Shown: positions 23,851-35,560, counted from the first letter of the stretch. The stretch is DNA of 64,000 nucleotides from Antilocapra americana (GCA_007570785.1 ML660211.1:1116602-1180601), one strand, 5' to 3'. The notes: generated by a model not told the origin, from the sequence alone. Numbers and translations are program-made.

Positions 23851-24063
23851 GGACTTCTCTGGTGGCTCAGATAGTAAATAATCTGCCTGCAATGCAGGAG
23901 ACCCAAGCTCAATCCATGGGTGGGAAGATCCTTGGAGAAGGCAAATGGCAATCCACTCTGGCATTCTTGCCTGGAAAATTCCATAGGTAGAAGAGTATGG
24001 TGGGCTACCGTCCGTGGGTCTAAAAGAGTCAGAGATGACTGGGCAATAAACACTTTCACTTTC
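23851..24063 (+). mobile_element. Bov-tA SINE
   Basis: It has a GGACTTCTCTGGTGGCTCAG head, AAGCTCAATCCATGGGTGGG, TTGCCTGGAAAATTCCATAG and AGAGTCAGAGATGACTGGGC, ending in CACTTTCACTTTC. It is moderately diverged from the consensus. The ORF across it on the minus strand (23781-24101) is an artefact. Confidence 0.88.
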
Positions 24064-24781
24064 ATATAGAGCTGAAATAGTATAATGTTCTCAGAGTTCA
24101 CGAAAGGTCTTGGCTACTAAATCCCTAGGTCAAAAAGCATAGGAAAATATAGCAATATATTTGTGAGAACACCACAGGTGCACAAGGTCTTAAATTGTTA
24201 GGAAGGTGTGTCACTGATCAAATATATTAGCTATGAATGTAGTTTCTACTCAGTCCCGGTTCTTACATAAATAACATATAAATGTTATTTGTTACATAAA
24301 TAACAAATATATTCAACACTGAGTCTCAAGAAGCATGTTAGAAAATATCAATCACATCTTTAAATTATAATTAATCATTTAAGTCTTTCATTTCAGGTAA
24401 GTGGGGCAAATAAATCCAATTTGATAATTTTTTTGAAAAATCAGGATCCAGTTTTATTAAGGAATTTAAACAGACTAGTATCCTGTCTATTATCCTCACC
24501 ACTCAATTTGTTAACATTCAAAGGTAGCCTGGATGGCTACTTTTTGGTTACTTTTCTCCACCACACAGATCATGATATGCTTTTCTTTATAAATGTGTAA
24601 AGAAATAGAGGACTGATAAAACTAGATAGTGTAATAGAAGAAGCAAAGATTTCAAAATCTTTTTTATTACCACAATAGCATTTCAAAAACAGATCTTAGT
24701 TTCCAGTCTCCAGAACTCAACTCTGTCTTTTACTGTGATTTTTTAAAATGAGTAAGAAATGTTATGTTGCTAATTCCACCA
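24064..24781. other. AT-rich unique region
   Basis: No gene or named repeat recognised. It contains a locally duplicated TACATAAATAACA unit at about 24265-24305. Confidence 0.55.
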
Positions 24782-26862
24782 GGCTATTCAGGTGTGACCT
24801 AAATCAAATCCCTTAAGGTTATACAGTGGAAGTGACAAATAGATTCAAGGGATTAGATCTAATAAACATAGTGCCTAAAGAACAATGGACGGAGGTTCAT
24901 AATATCATACAGGAGGCCATGGTGAAAACCATTCCCAAGAAAAATAAATACAAGAAGGCTAAATGGTTGTCTGAGGAAGCCTTACAAATAGCTGAGGAAA
25001 GAAGAGAAGCAAAAGGCAAAGGAGAGGCAAAGATCAACCCATCTGAATGCAGAGTTCCACAGAACAGCAAAGAGAGATAAGAAAGCCTTCCTAAGTGAAC
25101 AATGCAAAAAAATAGAGGAAAACAACAGATGCAAAAGACTAGAGATCTCTCCAAGTAAATTGGAGATACCAAGGGAACATTTCATGCACAGATGGGCACA
25201 ATAAAGGACAGAAATGGCAAGGACCTAACAGAAGCGGAAGATATTAAGAAGAGGCAGCAAGAATATACAGAACTGCATTTAAAAAAAAAAAAAAAGGCTT
25301 TATGATCCAGATAACAATGATGGTGTGGTCACTCACCCAGAGCCAGACATCACAGAGTGCAGAGTCAAGCAGGCCTTAGGAAGTATTACTATGAACAAGA
25401 CTAGTGGAGGTGATGGAATGCCACCTGAGCTATTTCAAATCCTAAACGATGCTGCTGTTAAAACGCTACACTCAGTAGGCCAGCAAATTGGGAAAACTCA
25501 GCAGTGGCCACAGAACTGAAAAAGGTCAGATTTCTTTCCCATACCAAAGAAGGGGAATGCAAAAGAATGCTCAAACTACCGCACAACTGTACTCATTTCA
25601 CATGCTAGTCATGTAATCCTTAAAATTCTCCAAGCTAGGCTTCAACAGTACATGAACTTAGAACTTCCAGATGTTCAAGCTGGGTTTAGAAAATGCAGAG
25701 GAACCAGAGATTAAATTGCCAGCATCCACTGGATCACACAGAAAGCAAGAGAATTCCAGAAAAACATTTACTTCTGTTTCACTGACTATGCTGAAGCCTT
25801 TGATTGTGTGGATCACAACAAACTGTGGAAAATTATTAAAGAAATAAGAATACCAGGCCACCATACCTGCCTCCTGAGAAATCTGTATGCAGGTCAAGAA
25901 GTAACAGATAGAAGCTCACATGGAAGAAGGACTGGTTCAAAATTGGGAAGGGGGTATAACAAGGCCATACATTGCCACCCTGTTTATTTAACTTACATGC
26001 AGAGTACATCATATGGAATGCCAGGCTTGATGAAGCACAAACTGGAATCAAGATTGCCAGGAGAAATATCAATAACCTTAAATATACAGGTGACACTACC
26101 CTAATGGCAGAAAGCACAGAGGAATTAAAGGGCATCTTGATGAGTTGAAAGAGGAGAGTGAAAAAGCTGGCTTAAGACATAACATTCAAAAAGTAAAATC
26201 ATAGCATCCAGTCCCATCACTTCATGGCAAATAGATGGGGAAACAGTGGAAACAGCGACAGACTTTATTTTCTTGGACTCCAAAATCACTGGGTATGGTA
26301 ACTGCAGCCATGAAATTAAAAAGATGCTTGCCCCTGGAAGAAGAGCTATGGCAAACCTAGACAGCATATTAAAAAGCAGATATATCACCTTGCTGACAAA
26401 AGTCCATTTAGTAAGAGCTATGCTATGGTTTTCCCAGTAGTCCCATACAGATGTGAGAGTTGGACCACAAAGAAGGCTGAACACCAAAGAACTGATGTTT
26501 TTTAACTGTGGTGTTGGAGAAGACTCTTGAGAGACCCTTGGACTGCAAGGAGATCAAACCAGTCCATCCTAAAGGAAAACAACCCTGAATATTCATGGGA
26601 AGGACTGATGCTGAAGCTGAAGCTCCAATACTTTGGCCACCTGATGTGAACAGCCAACTCTTGGAAAAGACTTTGATGCTGGGAAAGATTGAAGGCAGGA
26701 GGAGAAGGTGGCGACAAAGGATGAGATGGTTGGATGGGGTTTTCGATTCAATGGACATAAGTTTGAGCAAACTCCAGGAGACAGTGAAAGACAGGGAAGC
26801 CTGATGTGCTGCAGCCCAAGGGGTCTCAAAGAATCAGACACAACTGAGCAACTGAACAATAA
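24782..26862 (+). mobile_element. BovB LINE, 5'-truncated, 2.1 kb
   Basis: It begins at the BovB consensus block CTATTCAGGTGTGACCTAAA (the EN-RT linker) and runs to the end of ORF2 and the ACTGAGCAACTGAACAA tail. The RT motifs are visible but in broken frames: GGTGATGGAATGCCACCTGA (GGDGMPP), CTGGGTTTAGAAAATGCAG, and a diverged catalytic region ATACAGGTGACACTACCC, equivalent to Y(A/T)DDTT with a Gly codon. A run of about 15 A at 25280-25294 replaces the usual ACAAAAAAGATC. I see no clear target-site duplication. Confidence 0.9.
24826..25080 (+). pseudogene. BovB ORF2 linker fragment (84 codons)
   Basis: This open remnant of the region between the endonuclease and RT domains reads EVTNRFKGLDLINIVPKEQW, followed by a Lys/Glu-rich segment with SEEALQIAEERREAKGKGEA. 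It ends at a frame change shortly before the RT domain. The first ATG is an internal Met produced by a GTG-to-ATG-like position within VEVTNRF. It is not functional on its own. Confidence 0.65.
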
Positions 26863-27184
26863 CAAAGCAGGAAGTTATTTAATACGGGTTTAGCTAAAAC
26901 TGTAGGAAGAAGAGGCAAAACAGGTTTGAGGCAAATCTCTAATTTCTTTCTCTGACTTGAACTTATCTAAATATGTGAATTGAGATGCCTTTTCCCCCAG
27001 GCCCCTCATCCTAGTACACACAGAGCATAACTGATGATATATAAACCAAGAACATTTGAGACTTACTGACATCAGTCAAGTCTATAGATAGAAGTCCAAG
27101 GAACAACTCTGAAGAGTCCAGAGTAAAAGGTTTTTTAAAGTCTTAATTCCTCTGCAACCCTGAATATGCATGTATTTACTTGAG
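26863..27184. other. Unique region
   Basis: No gene or repeat recognised in this ~320-base stretch between a BovB and a SINE. Confidence 0.55.
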
Positions 27185-27395
27185 CATCTTCACTGGTGTT
27201 TCAGACAATAAAGGATCTGCCTGAAATACAGGAGACCTGCATCTAATCCCTGAGTCAGGAAAATCCCCTGGAGAAGGGAATGGCAACCTACTCCAGCATT
27301 CTGGCCTGGAAAATTCTATGGACATAGTAGCCTGGCAGGCTACAAGTCCACGGGATTGCAAAGAGTCGGATGCAACTGAGTAACTAATACACATG
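27185..27395 (+). mobile_element. Bov-tA SINE
   Basis: It has a CTTCACTGGTGTTTCAGACA head, CCCCTGGAGAAGGGAATGGC, GGCAGGCTACAAGTCCACGG and GCAAAGAGTCGGATGCAACT, ending in TAATACACATG. It is a complete element with moderate divergence. Confidence 0.88.
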
Positions 27396-28961
27396 TATAC
27401 ACACATACATTGTGAGATAAGCACTAGGAATATAAAGACCAGTCCATGAACTCAGGAATCCATTGTCATTTTGAAAGAAACAAATCATCTGGTAGTATAA
27501 TAGTATTATAAAGGATGCAGTCATAAGATATCAAAATGGTACAGAAAATGCTTCTCTATTACTATGAAAGTTCCTGCTTATTCATCTCTTGATTTTCAAC
27601 AGTCTGACACTGAATTATCTGAACATCACTATCACTCTTACAGGCACACTTATAATTACCATGATAACTACTTCTTCCCAGCCACAAAATCTCACCCAGC
27701 CCTGCTCTCCTGCCTTGATCTGCATGGATCTGATTGAATGACATCATGACAAACTCTGTCTGCTGGACAAATCTTCTTTAATCACCTTGGAATATGGCAG
27801 CAAGAAGACCACAAACTTGAAAGAGGTTGGGTGGCTGAGGGCAAAAGAAGGTTGACATGGATCAGCCCAGAATAACCAGGTTTGCAGGGAACAGTACTGA
27901 TGGTGTAGACTATAGAAGAGGATTAAGTACCTAAAGAGGGTGTGGTCAGGAGCAGTTACACAAAAGAAGGAGAAAATCTGTCAAAGTATGACTTTGTTTA
28001 TTTTGAAATTTGTCCTCAAAATATGCTACTATTTATGCTTATTAAACATTTTAACATGCAAGTTTGCTAATATAAAATCCTCATTTTCCCTGCAGTGTGT
28101 TTGAAAGGAAATCCACAGTCTGAATTTCTCACTAACAACTTATTGTTGCTAAAACTTCACACTATAAATTACCACAAATTTGGCAATATGGTATCTGATA
28201 TAACAATGTCTTACCATGTAATTCTCTTTATTAGACTAGTCACCTCCAATGATTATAAAGGAAAGGGGAAATGATCCAACACATGGAGATGGTCCTTAGC
28301 AGAGATTTGAGATAGAGAAGGAGGAAATGTGTCATGGCAGAGTGGGGCTGAAGTTTGAGGGCTTTGGAAGAGTATATAAATAGTGATGAAGGGAGATTTT
28401 TGGTCATAAAATAGTCTGAGATTCAGTTTCCACATGTCACAGTACTATCACTACCATTAAGAGGTTTGGGATGAAAGCCAAATCAAGAAGTGCTTATCAC
28501 TATGATTTGTCTAAAAAGTCTCACTAATTAACATGCAGTCGATTTTTCTCCTTTGCTTCCTTCTTCCCTTGGCCCTTCCACTGCTAGAAAGATATTCCAA
28601 GAGAATGGCCTTCTGGCTACCAATTTTGAAGATGAAGACCAGAGCCTGAAATTCTTTCCATTTTTATTTAAACTAGCCTTCAGGCCTTACCTGTAAATGC
28701 TTATAGTTCTTCGATCACTATTTCAATTAAAACAAAGCTTAGATTTCAAGTTCAGAATATTTACAAGATATTTTTAACATATGAAAGAACTTGTATAAGA
28801 ATGACTAATTTGTTTACAGCTTCAAATTTAATTTTAGCTTCTATGGTAATGTTAGCAATTAGCTATGTGAAATGCTATTAAGTGCAATGAGTTTGCTAAA
28901 ATTATTTCCTAAAGAATAGAAGCAGAAGTACTAAAATAAATTCTGCAAGTTAAGAATTACA
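27396..28961. other. Unique region
   Basis: No gene recognised. Open frames are about 60 codons and without domains, and no named repeat was seen. Confidence 0.5.
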
Positions 28962-29289
28962 GGACTTTCCTGGGGGTACAGTGCATAAGAATCTGACTGC
29001 CAGTTCAGGAGACACAAGTTCAATTCCTGGTCCGGGAAGATCTACATGCTATGGAGCAACTAAGCCCGTGTACCACAGCTAATGAGCCCAAGAGCCACAA
29101 CTACTAAAGTCCACCCACTGGGGCTACTGAAACCCGTGCGCCTAGAGTCCATGCTCAACAGCAAGGAAGCCACTGCACTGAGAAGCCAGCACACTGCGAC
29201 TGGAAGGTAGCCCCCGCTCTCTGCAACTAGAGAGAGTCCACACACAGCAATGAAGGCCCAGAGCAAGCACAAGTTATATAAATAAATAC
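28962..29289 (+). mobile_element. CHR-type SINE (CHR-2/CHRL)
   Basis: It has a tRNA-Glu-like head (GGACTTTCCTGGGGGTACAG, GTTCAATTCCTGGTCCGG) followed by the CHR body: GAGCAACTAAGCCCGTGTAC, CACAACTACTAAAGTCCACC, CACTGCACTGAGAAGCC and AACTAGAGAGAGTCCACAC. It ends in an AATAAATA tail. CHR SINEs are known from cetaceans, hippos and ruminants, which supports the ruminant assignment. Confidence 0.85.
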
Positions 29290-29392
29290 ATAACTTCTTC
29301 AAGTGGTTCTTTAAACAGAAAGAATTGCAAGAACACGGCCTCTTCTTACTGATTATCACTGTGTATCCATGTGTATGTATGTTTGTATGTGT

Positions 29393-29536
29393 GCGTGCAT
29401 GCATGCTAAGTCATGTGTGCTAAGTCAGTCATGTCTGACTCTTTGTGACCTTATAGACTGTAGTCTGCCAGGCTTCTCTGTTCATGGGATTCTCCAGGCA
29501 TAAATACTGAAGTTGGGTGCCATGCCCTCCCCCAGG
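29393..29536 (-). mobile_element. Bov-A2-type SINE fragment
   Basis: The reverse complement of the Bov-A body runs from GTGTGCTAAGTCAGTCATGT through CCAGGCTTCTCTGTTCATGG to CCATGCCCTCCCCCAGG, without a tRNA head. Identical flanks GTTTGTATGTGT (29381-29392 and 29537-29548) act as a 12-base target-site duplication. They lie in a GT-rich context, so chance identity is more likely than usual. Confidence 0.8.
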
Positions 29537-29539
29537 GTT

Positions 29540-29611
29540 TGTATGTGTATGTATGTATACATATATATCTATACACAGATGTGCATACATATATACACAT
29601 ATATATTTCAT
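29540..29611. repeat. TG/TA-rich low-complexity tract
   Basis: It is an alternating purine-pyrimidine sequence with GTATGTATGTATACATATAT-type units, a microsatellite-like tract next to the Bov-A fragment. Confidence 0.8.
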
Positions 29612-30519
29612 GGTATTGGCTTCAGAATTCTGCTAAATGTTAAAGAAATAAAATTAAGAAAATAAATACCTAGATGAAAATACAGCCTTAACACCTCTGT
29701 AGGAAACTGAACTCAAAATTAAGATGTGAAATCATTTAGGGGATATTTTTGGAAAAAATAAATCCTTCAAGCCCAGAATTCTCTGAAAGAAGGAAGCACC
29801 AATTTCAGTTTGCAAACATCTGCTCAGGTGTGAAATGTGTCTTGCTCCCAGAAGCCTCTATTCCACTGGTGCAGAGTTCAGCCGGTACCGTGCACCCTTA
29901 CATCATATCAGATAAAACAATAAGATCTGGGCATGCTCTCGACTCTTAAGTGTATCCAGCCATGACTATAGCAATTGTGAAGCTCCAGTGACTTTCTTTT
30001 CGCTTTGAATATTTCCTTAAATTATCAGCTCGGGTGTTTTTATTTGGCAGTTTCTTATTAGTGATATGCTTAACCATAAATCAATGAGAAATGCTACTTT
30101 CAGAGAGAAAATGGCATGAATATCTCACACATTTACTCAGCAGCCAGTTGACAGGTCTATTAATTCCGTCAGTATTTACTGTATATTCTTCTGCAAGAGA
30201 CAAAATAAATTTGTTTGCCTCATTCAGTATAATTTAGTTGTATAAGAATGCAGTCTTAGGAAATATCACAGAACAGCTTATGGTAAAGAAGTGCAAAGAA
30301 AAGTAAGCCTTACTTTACTTGGCATAGTCACTCTCAGACAAGAGGAAGAAAATAGTAAGAGCTTATATTTAAGAAAGGAGTGAAAGAGGAAAAGATTCAG
30401 ATTCACAAATAGTCTCAACTTATTGGGTGAGTAACAGAAAAAATTTTTAAAAATCAACCTATTATGTCTCACCATCATATGATAAAATATGTAACAAAAT
30501 GAAAAGTCTTCCTTGTAAA
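29612..30519. other. Unique region
   Basis: No gene or repeat recognised. The open frame at 29749-29949 (66 codons) has no domain. Confidence 0.5.
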
Positions 30520-30715
30520 TCAGAAACCCTAGGTTTGGTTAACAGCACCAATACCACCTAAGGGGCCTTGGGAAGGTCATATAACATAAATGGGATTCAG
30601 TTTCATTATTTGCAAAATATTAGAATATGTGTGTTTTTTTTTAAGATGGCATAAAGCTTAAATAATAACCGAGCACCACAGCCTGGAACACAGCAGTCTC
30701 TAAATTAAATATACA
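30520..30715 (-). repeat. MIR SINE
   Basis: It is the reverse complement of MIR, with motifs in order: GAAACCCTAGGTTTG, CTTGGGAAGGTCATATAAC, GATTCAGTTTCATTATTTGC, an AAATATTAGAATA block, then GCACCACAGCCTGGAACACAG. It is well ordered over almost 200 bases, hence fairly secure. Confidence 0.7.
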
Positions 30716-31001
30716 TAAGTGAATATTTTACATCTAACTTTTTCTGATTTTTTTTCACATTTCTCCCTTTCTATATAAGTAATATATTTCTGTTCCCATG
30801 CCTTTAAGTTTAATACCTCTATGTATGGGAAGCAGCTACAAACAAATGGAATCTTGTGCATCATCTCTAAACATTTTTTTTTTCCTAAGTGCAACATAGT
30901 CACTCACTTCTGTCAATCAGCTTAGGTCTGAAAAGTCCTATAGAGTGCTTACACTTTTGTAAACTCTGGCAACTGTCTAGACTGTAGAAAGTATAGATCT
31001 T

Positions 31002-31130
31002 CTTTTTTTTTAAATTTTCTTTACTTTGTTGTGTTGGTTTGCCATACATTGACGTGAATCTGCCATAGGTACACATATGTTCCCCTTCCAGAACCCCCCT
31101 CCCTCCTCCCTCCCGATTCCCTCTCTCTGG
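31002..31130 (-). mobile_element. Short L1-BT insertion with exact 22-base duplications
   Basis: On the minus strand, a T-rich start (poly(A) tail) is followed by the L1-BT 3' end: GTTGGTTTGCCATACATTGA, GTGAATCTGCCATAGG, CCCCCCTCCCTCCTCCCTCC. It stops after 129 bases. The 22 bases before it (30980-31001) and after it (31131-31152) are identical, beginning GACTGTAGAAAGTATAG. Exact duplications of this length indicate a comparatively recent L1-mediated insertion. Confidence 0.93.
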
Positions 31131-31364
31131 GACTGTAGAAAGTATAGATCTTTATTTAAGCAAACAAGTAGTAATTCAATATTCTATCACTTGCCTCCTG
31201 TTAAAAGTTGTGACATTAGCCAGCCAAGCTATTTAGTCACATATAGATAATATATCTGATGAAGGAAAATGGAAAGGGAATCAACTGTAGGATAAGAACA
31301 CTTCATTAATAGTCAGTCTAAAACTAACAGTTACTTTTTAATTACTATAATTATCTTGTTATCA

Positions 31365-31580
31365 TGGAGAGCACTGGACTTACAGAGAGATGATTAGAGT
31401 CCAGTATCTACTGTCAACATACAAACTTGGTCAATTCTCTTAATATTTCACAATCTAATTATCATCATATATAAAATGGTAATAATCACCCTTTACTAAC
31501 CTCACTGACTTGTTACATAATTTAAAGTATATGAAATGACATGAAAATAATTTCCAAATAGTAAGAAGCATTATTTTATC
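31365..31580 (-). repeat. MIR SINE
   Basis: It is the reverse complement of MIR: a TTACAGAGAGATGATTAGAGTCC region, CAACATACAAACTTGGTCAA, CTCTTAATATTTCACAATCT, ATAAAATGGTAATAATCACC, CTCACTGACTTGTTACATAA and ATAGTAAGAAGCATTATTT. The motif order is nearly complete. Confidence 0.65.
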
Positions 31581-31724
31581 AGTGTCAGGGATGTTGAAGA
31601 TCTTTCCTAAGAGAGATAAAAAGAGTTTTCCTGTCACTTACTGAGTGAACACAAGTGGAAGTACCCCACAGTGGAGGGATAAATACAGTCTGAAAGACCT
31701 TCTACAACCTCTACTATGTGCAAG

Positions 31725-31800
31725 TTTCATAGTATCATTTTCTCATTTGTAAATTAGGGATTGTCATTATTACTTAACCAAGTTGTAGGTTGTAATTGAA
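31725..31800 (-). repeat. MIR-like fragment
   Basis: TATCATTTTCTCATTTGTAA, followed by a TAGGGATTGTCATTATTACT block, resembles the middle part of MIR on the minus strand. It is short and diverged. Confidence 0.4.
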
Positions 31801-32285
31801 ACACCACACATTAATAGTCTAGTGGAGTTCACACTCTAATTTCACTATTCATTTCTAAAGCCAGGGCTAACCTCAAGCGAAGTAACAAGTACTTTGCCTT
31901 CAGAAACCCAAATCTCTCCCCGCTCTGGGTAAACAAGCTTTCATGACACTTCTAGATCCAGACTCTTTGGTAATGACTCTGCTTCTCTATTCTCAAGAGT
32001 CTGTTGAGTCATGCTTCAACATTTATGGAACATGTCTGATGAGCCAAACACAAGAATTAATAAAAATACACCCTGCCCTTGAAAGCAGAAAGGTACCTAA
32101 ATGTTCTGGACAGAAGAGAGTGAAGTCAGAAGCGGAAGATTTCTCTGGCAGGATATGAGAGGATGATACCATTCATACAAAATCAAGGCTTTTCTGATCT
32201 ACTTTAGAATCCCTTCATAGCAAACAGCTCTCCAGCCTGTGCATCTTTAAACTTTTAGTGAGTTTTCAGTATATAGTAGGTCATA
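31801..32285. other. Unique region
   Basis: No gene recognised. The 71-codon frame at 31943-32158 has no known domain. Confidence 0.5.
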
Positions 32286-32296
32286 TTTTAACTACA

Positions 32297-32519
32297 TGCA
32301 TGCTAAGGTGCTTTAGTCATGCCCAACTCTTTGCAAGTCCATGGACTTCAAGCTGCCAGGCTCCTCTGTCCATGGGATTTCCCAGACAAGAATATTGGAG
32401 TAGGTAGCCATTTCCTCCTCCAGGAGATCTGTCTGACCCAGGTATCAAACCCGCTTCCCTTACTTCTCTTGAATTGGCAGGCAGCTTCTTTACCAGTAAC
32501 GCCACCTGGGAAGCCCAGT
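32297..32519 (-). mobile_element. Bov-tA SINE
   Basis: It is a complete minus-strand element. The body comes first (GCATGCTAAGGTGCTTTAGTC, CTGCCAGGCTCCTCTGTCC, TTTCCTCCTCCAGGAGATCT), then the tRNA-like head ending in CGCCACCTGGGAAGCCC. Exact 11-base target-site duplications TTTTAACTACA lie at 32286-32296 and 32520-32530. Confidence 0.93.
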
Positions 32520-32530
32520 TTTTAACTACA

Positions 32531-33273
32531 GGAATACTTATTTCTGATTTTAGAAAAATCTGTCTGGAAATCACTGAGCAAAAGATTAACACAGGTAAAG
32601 AATTTTATAAATCATAATTAATAAAATGACTGAGGATGACAATCAGCATAGATTATCTCTCAGTCACCAGAAAGAAGAGAAAAATATGGGTGAAAAAGTA
32701 TTAACATTAATAATGTGCTTTAGTAACAAATTTTGATTATTTAAACTTTGCAAATTTAAATTTTGTAAATGAACTTGCTGAAGACAGAAAGATACACTTA
32801 TTTCACTTATTTTCTATAATAAGGCTTAGACAAGAAGAATTTTGGATAATGTAACTTTTTTTTTTTAAGTTATCATCAGCATGTGAACAGATCTTGACTT
32901 CTACTTACCAACTTACTTAAATGGTAAACTTCAGAAAACTTTTATATTAAGAGAGAGGTACATAAAAGGAGACATTTGAGTATGAATTTCCCAAGGACTT
33001 ATATTGGAAAGACTGTACACTAATGGATAAATGTGAGGAATTAGGGGTGGGTCCCAGGTGACAGAATGATTTAAGAGAATCCTAAGCTGGTTTAAAGCTT
33101 AACAATCTGAATAACTGCAAAACATAGGAGTTGTAAATCTTAAGGGAGCTAAGCAAGGGTCATATAAAGACAATTTTTGCAGAAAAAGACACATAAACAG
33201 CGAATTTCTCATCTTCAATTAAAAAAAGATTACCAAAGAATTCAAACTATTGTACAGATTTATTAAATGATTT
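32531..33273. other. AT-rich unique region
   Basis: No gene or named repeat recognised. Confidence 0.55.
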
Positions 33274-33283
33274 CATATTAGTG

Positions 33284-33608
33284 TGAAAGTGAAAGTCACT
33301 CAGTCATGTCTGACCCTTTGCATCCCCATGGACTATACAGTCCATGGAATTCTCTAGGCTCAAATACTGGAGTGCATAGCCTTTCCCTTCCCCAGGGGAT
33401 CTTCCCAACCCAGGGATTGAATGAACTCAGGTCTCCAACCCAGGTCTTCCACATTGCAAGCAGATTCTTTACAAGCTGAGCCACAAGGGAAGCCCAAGAA
33501 TATTGGAGTGGGTAGCCTATACCTTCTCTAGTAGATCTTCCTGGCTCAGGAAACTGGGGTCTCCTGCACTGCAAGAAGATTCTTTACCAACTGAGCTATC
33601 AGGGAAGC
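33284..33608 (-). mobile_element. Dimeric Bov-tA SINE
   Basis: A complete minus-strand Bov-tA2 (33284 to about 33495: GTGAAAGTCACTCAGTCATG ... GAGCCACAAGGGAAGCCC) is followed without a gap by a second, body-truncated copy. This begins AAGAATATTGGAGTGGGTAG and ends in its own head, GAGCTATCAGGGAAGCC (33608). The pair shares one set of approximate target-site duplications, CATATTAGTG at 33274-33283 and CATATTGGTAGTG from 33609. This suggests insertion as one dimeric unit, though nested insertion is also possible. Confidence 0.85.
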
Positions 33609-33621
33609 CATATTGGTAGTG

Positions 33622-34754
33622 TACATTAGATTTTTATTTTGTTGATATAAAAGAAGTCCTCAAAATAATGCTGGTAATTATTGAGTTGTTTATTAAGGCA
33701 AAACTTAAATGTACTGTATCATAACATAAACTTAAAAAATAATTAATCTTCATATATATGTATATATATACACTTACAGAAAGCTATGTATATGAATCTA
33801 TCTAGCTTTACATATACATATAGTATAAAAATCAAAACAAGACTTATTATCAAAATATTACTTTCAAAGTATTTAGCATAATTTCAATGGAATTCTCAGA
33901 TATGAATAATTTATTTCTCAAATAGATGTTTCACTACATTTGCTTCTTTCCTTCTTGCTTTAATTAGTGGTAGACTTTTGTGAAAAAAAATATGTATCAT
34001 TCACTCATTTCACTTTCTCATTACAAGCAAATTAATTTATAAGATTTTTGGTTTCAAATCTCATTTCATGTAACTGAAACTATAAACATAGCAAGAATAC
34101 TGCTATGAATTATTACAAGGTTAAGATACATAGGTTAATATAGATGCAGGTAAAAAAAAATTACTTTTTTAGTACCCATACCAATAGAGAAATTTTTGTG
34201 CTTGTTTATTTTGTTTTGCTTTTTTGTGTGTTTGTTTTTTCTTTCTCTATTCCCCAATTCTTTCCCAGATGAAAAAATTGGTAGTAGGACTGAATTTTTC
34301 AGTAAAAAAATTCAGTAAAAATGGTCCACAGAATTCAGCAAGATTCTGTCTTCATTTCTTTATACAGAATTCAGATTAGTAGAGAAAGTTCAAGGTATTT
34401 TTAATTTGTTATAGACAGCCCATTTAGGATTATTCTCAAAAATTCAAATTTTAACATGACTCCATTTAAGCAATTTTTTATTCCCCTCAGAATTGAAAAG
34501 TGGGGTTTGCAGACTGTCATGCATGATAGATGTAGGGGTGATGGTGAGGTTCATATGATCTACAGTCATTCCCTACTGTCATCCTTGGCTGATAACACTT
34601 GAACTCCATTCTCTTGGTATGCTTGCTGGCTCTAATGGGTCGAAATCATTTCTATAGTTACACCTCCGGACTTCTCACAGACCCTCAAAATAGCTTTCAC
34701 TTTTCAGTCTAGCTGTGCCTGTGTGCTCAGTCTCTCAGTAGCATCTGACTCTGC
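33622..34754. other. AT-rich unique region
   Basis: No gene recognised. It contains a TA-rich tract (33755-33780). The last part, 34720-34754 (TGTGTGCTCAGTCTCTCAGT), looks like a 3'-end scrap of another Bov-A SINE on the minus strand. Confidence 0.5.
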
Positions 34755-34768
34755 GGTGTGGCCCTGTA

Positions 34769-34966
34769 TATGCAGGTGAAAGTCGCTCAGTCATGTCCGA
34801 CTCTTCGCGACCCCATGGACTGTACAGTCCATGGAATTCTACAGGCCAGAATACTGGAGTGGGTAGCCATTCCCTTCTCCAGGGGATCTTCCCAACCAGG
34901 GGTGGAACCCAGGTCTCCCACATTGCAGGCGGATTCTTTACCAGCTGAGCTGCCAGGGAGGCCTGT
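34769..34966 (-). mobile_element. Bov-tA2 SINE
   Basis: It is a complete minus-strand copy, close to consensus: GTGAAAGTCGCTCAGTCATG, CCAGAATACTGGAGTGGGTA, TTGCAGGCGGATTCTTTACC, GAGCTGCCAGGGAGGCC. Target-site duplications GGTGTGGCCCTGTA (34755-34768) and GGTGTAGCCCTGTA (34967-34980) differ at one base. Intact CpG sites suggest a younger copy than most here. Confidence 0.93.
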
Positions 34967-34980
34967 GGTGTAGCCCTGTA

Positions 34981-35454
34981 CTCATCTGATTTGCCCGTTC
35001 TCTTGCTTCTGGCGTGCTCCTCACTACTTGGGCGCGCAGAAGTGTCCACGTCTAATCTGTACCATCCTCAGACACAAGGGACGCTTCTCAGAAACATATA
35101 CTTCCATCCTGTTTGCTATGTCCTGCGAGTCAGTGTTGCTGGACCTTTCTGCAAGTCTTCTGTCTTCAAGCTCTAGCCAAGAAGCAATATCTCAGGATGT
35201 CCTATTCCTCCCCAACATAAATGACTCCTCATTTTCTATTCCTAGCTTCTCTTCCCTGCCACCCACCAAAGAGATGATGAGAAGTAGAGGAAGCAGTTAG
35301 CTTGCTTGCTTTTTAAAAAATTCTTTTCTAAATTCTTTCTCCTCCTCTTCCAGTTAGAGACCCACTTATTTCTTACCCTGTGTTGTGGCAAGGGGTACAG
35401 CTTTTGTCTTTATCCACATCGTCCCCCAAATTTTTCATCTCACACCTGATGGTG
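34981..35454. other. Unique region
   Basis: No gene recognised. Open frames 34991-35176 and 35028-35300 overlap each other in different frames and show no domain. Confidence 0.5.
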
Positions 35455-35560
35455 ATTTTTTTTTTAATTTTACTGATGCATAACTGAAGTACACTAAACT
35501 TACACATTCAAGGTAGATTTTAACAAATTTACACTCATGGAACAATCAATGGTGGTGCTT
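35455..35560 (-). repeat. Old L1 3'-UTR fragment
   Basis: On the minus strand, TTTACTGATGCATAACTGAA, TACACTAAACTTACACATTC and AAATTTACACTCATGGAACA match the common old L1 3' UTR, where ATAATTGACATACAATAAAC-type sequence precedes a 'gtgaaaccatcacc' block. Confidence 0.5.
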
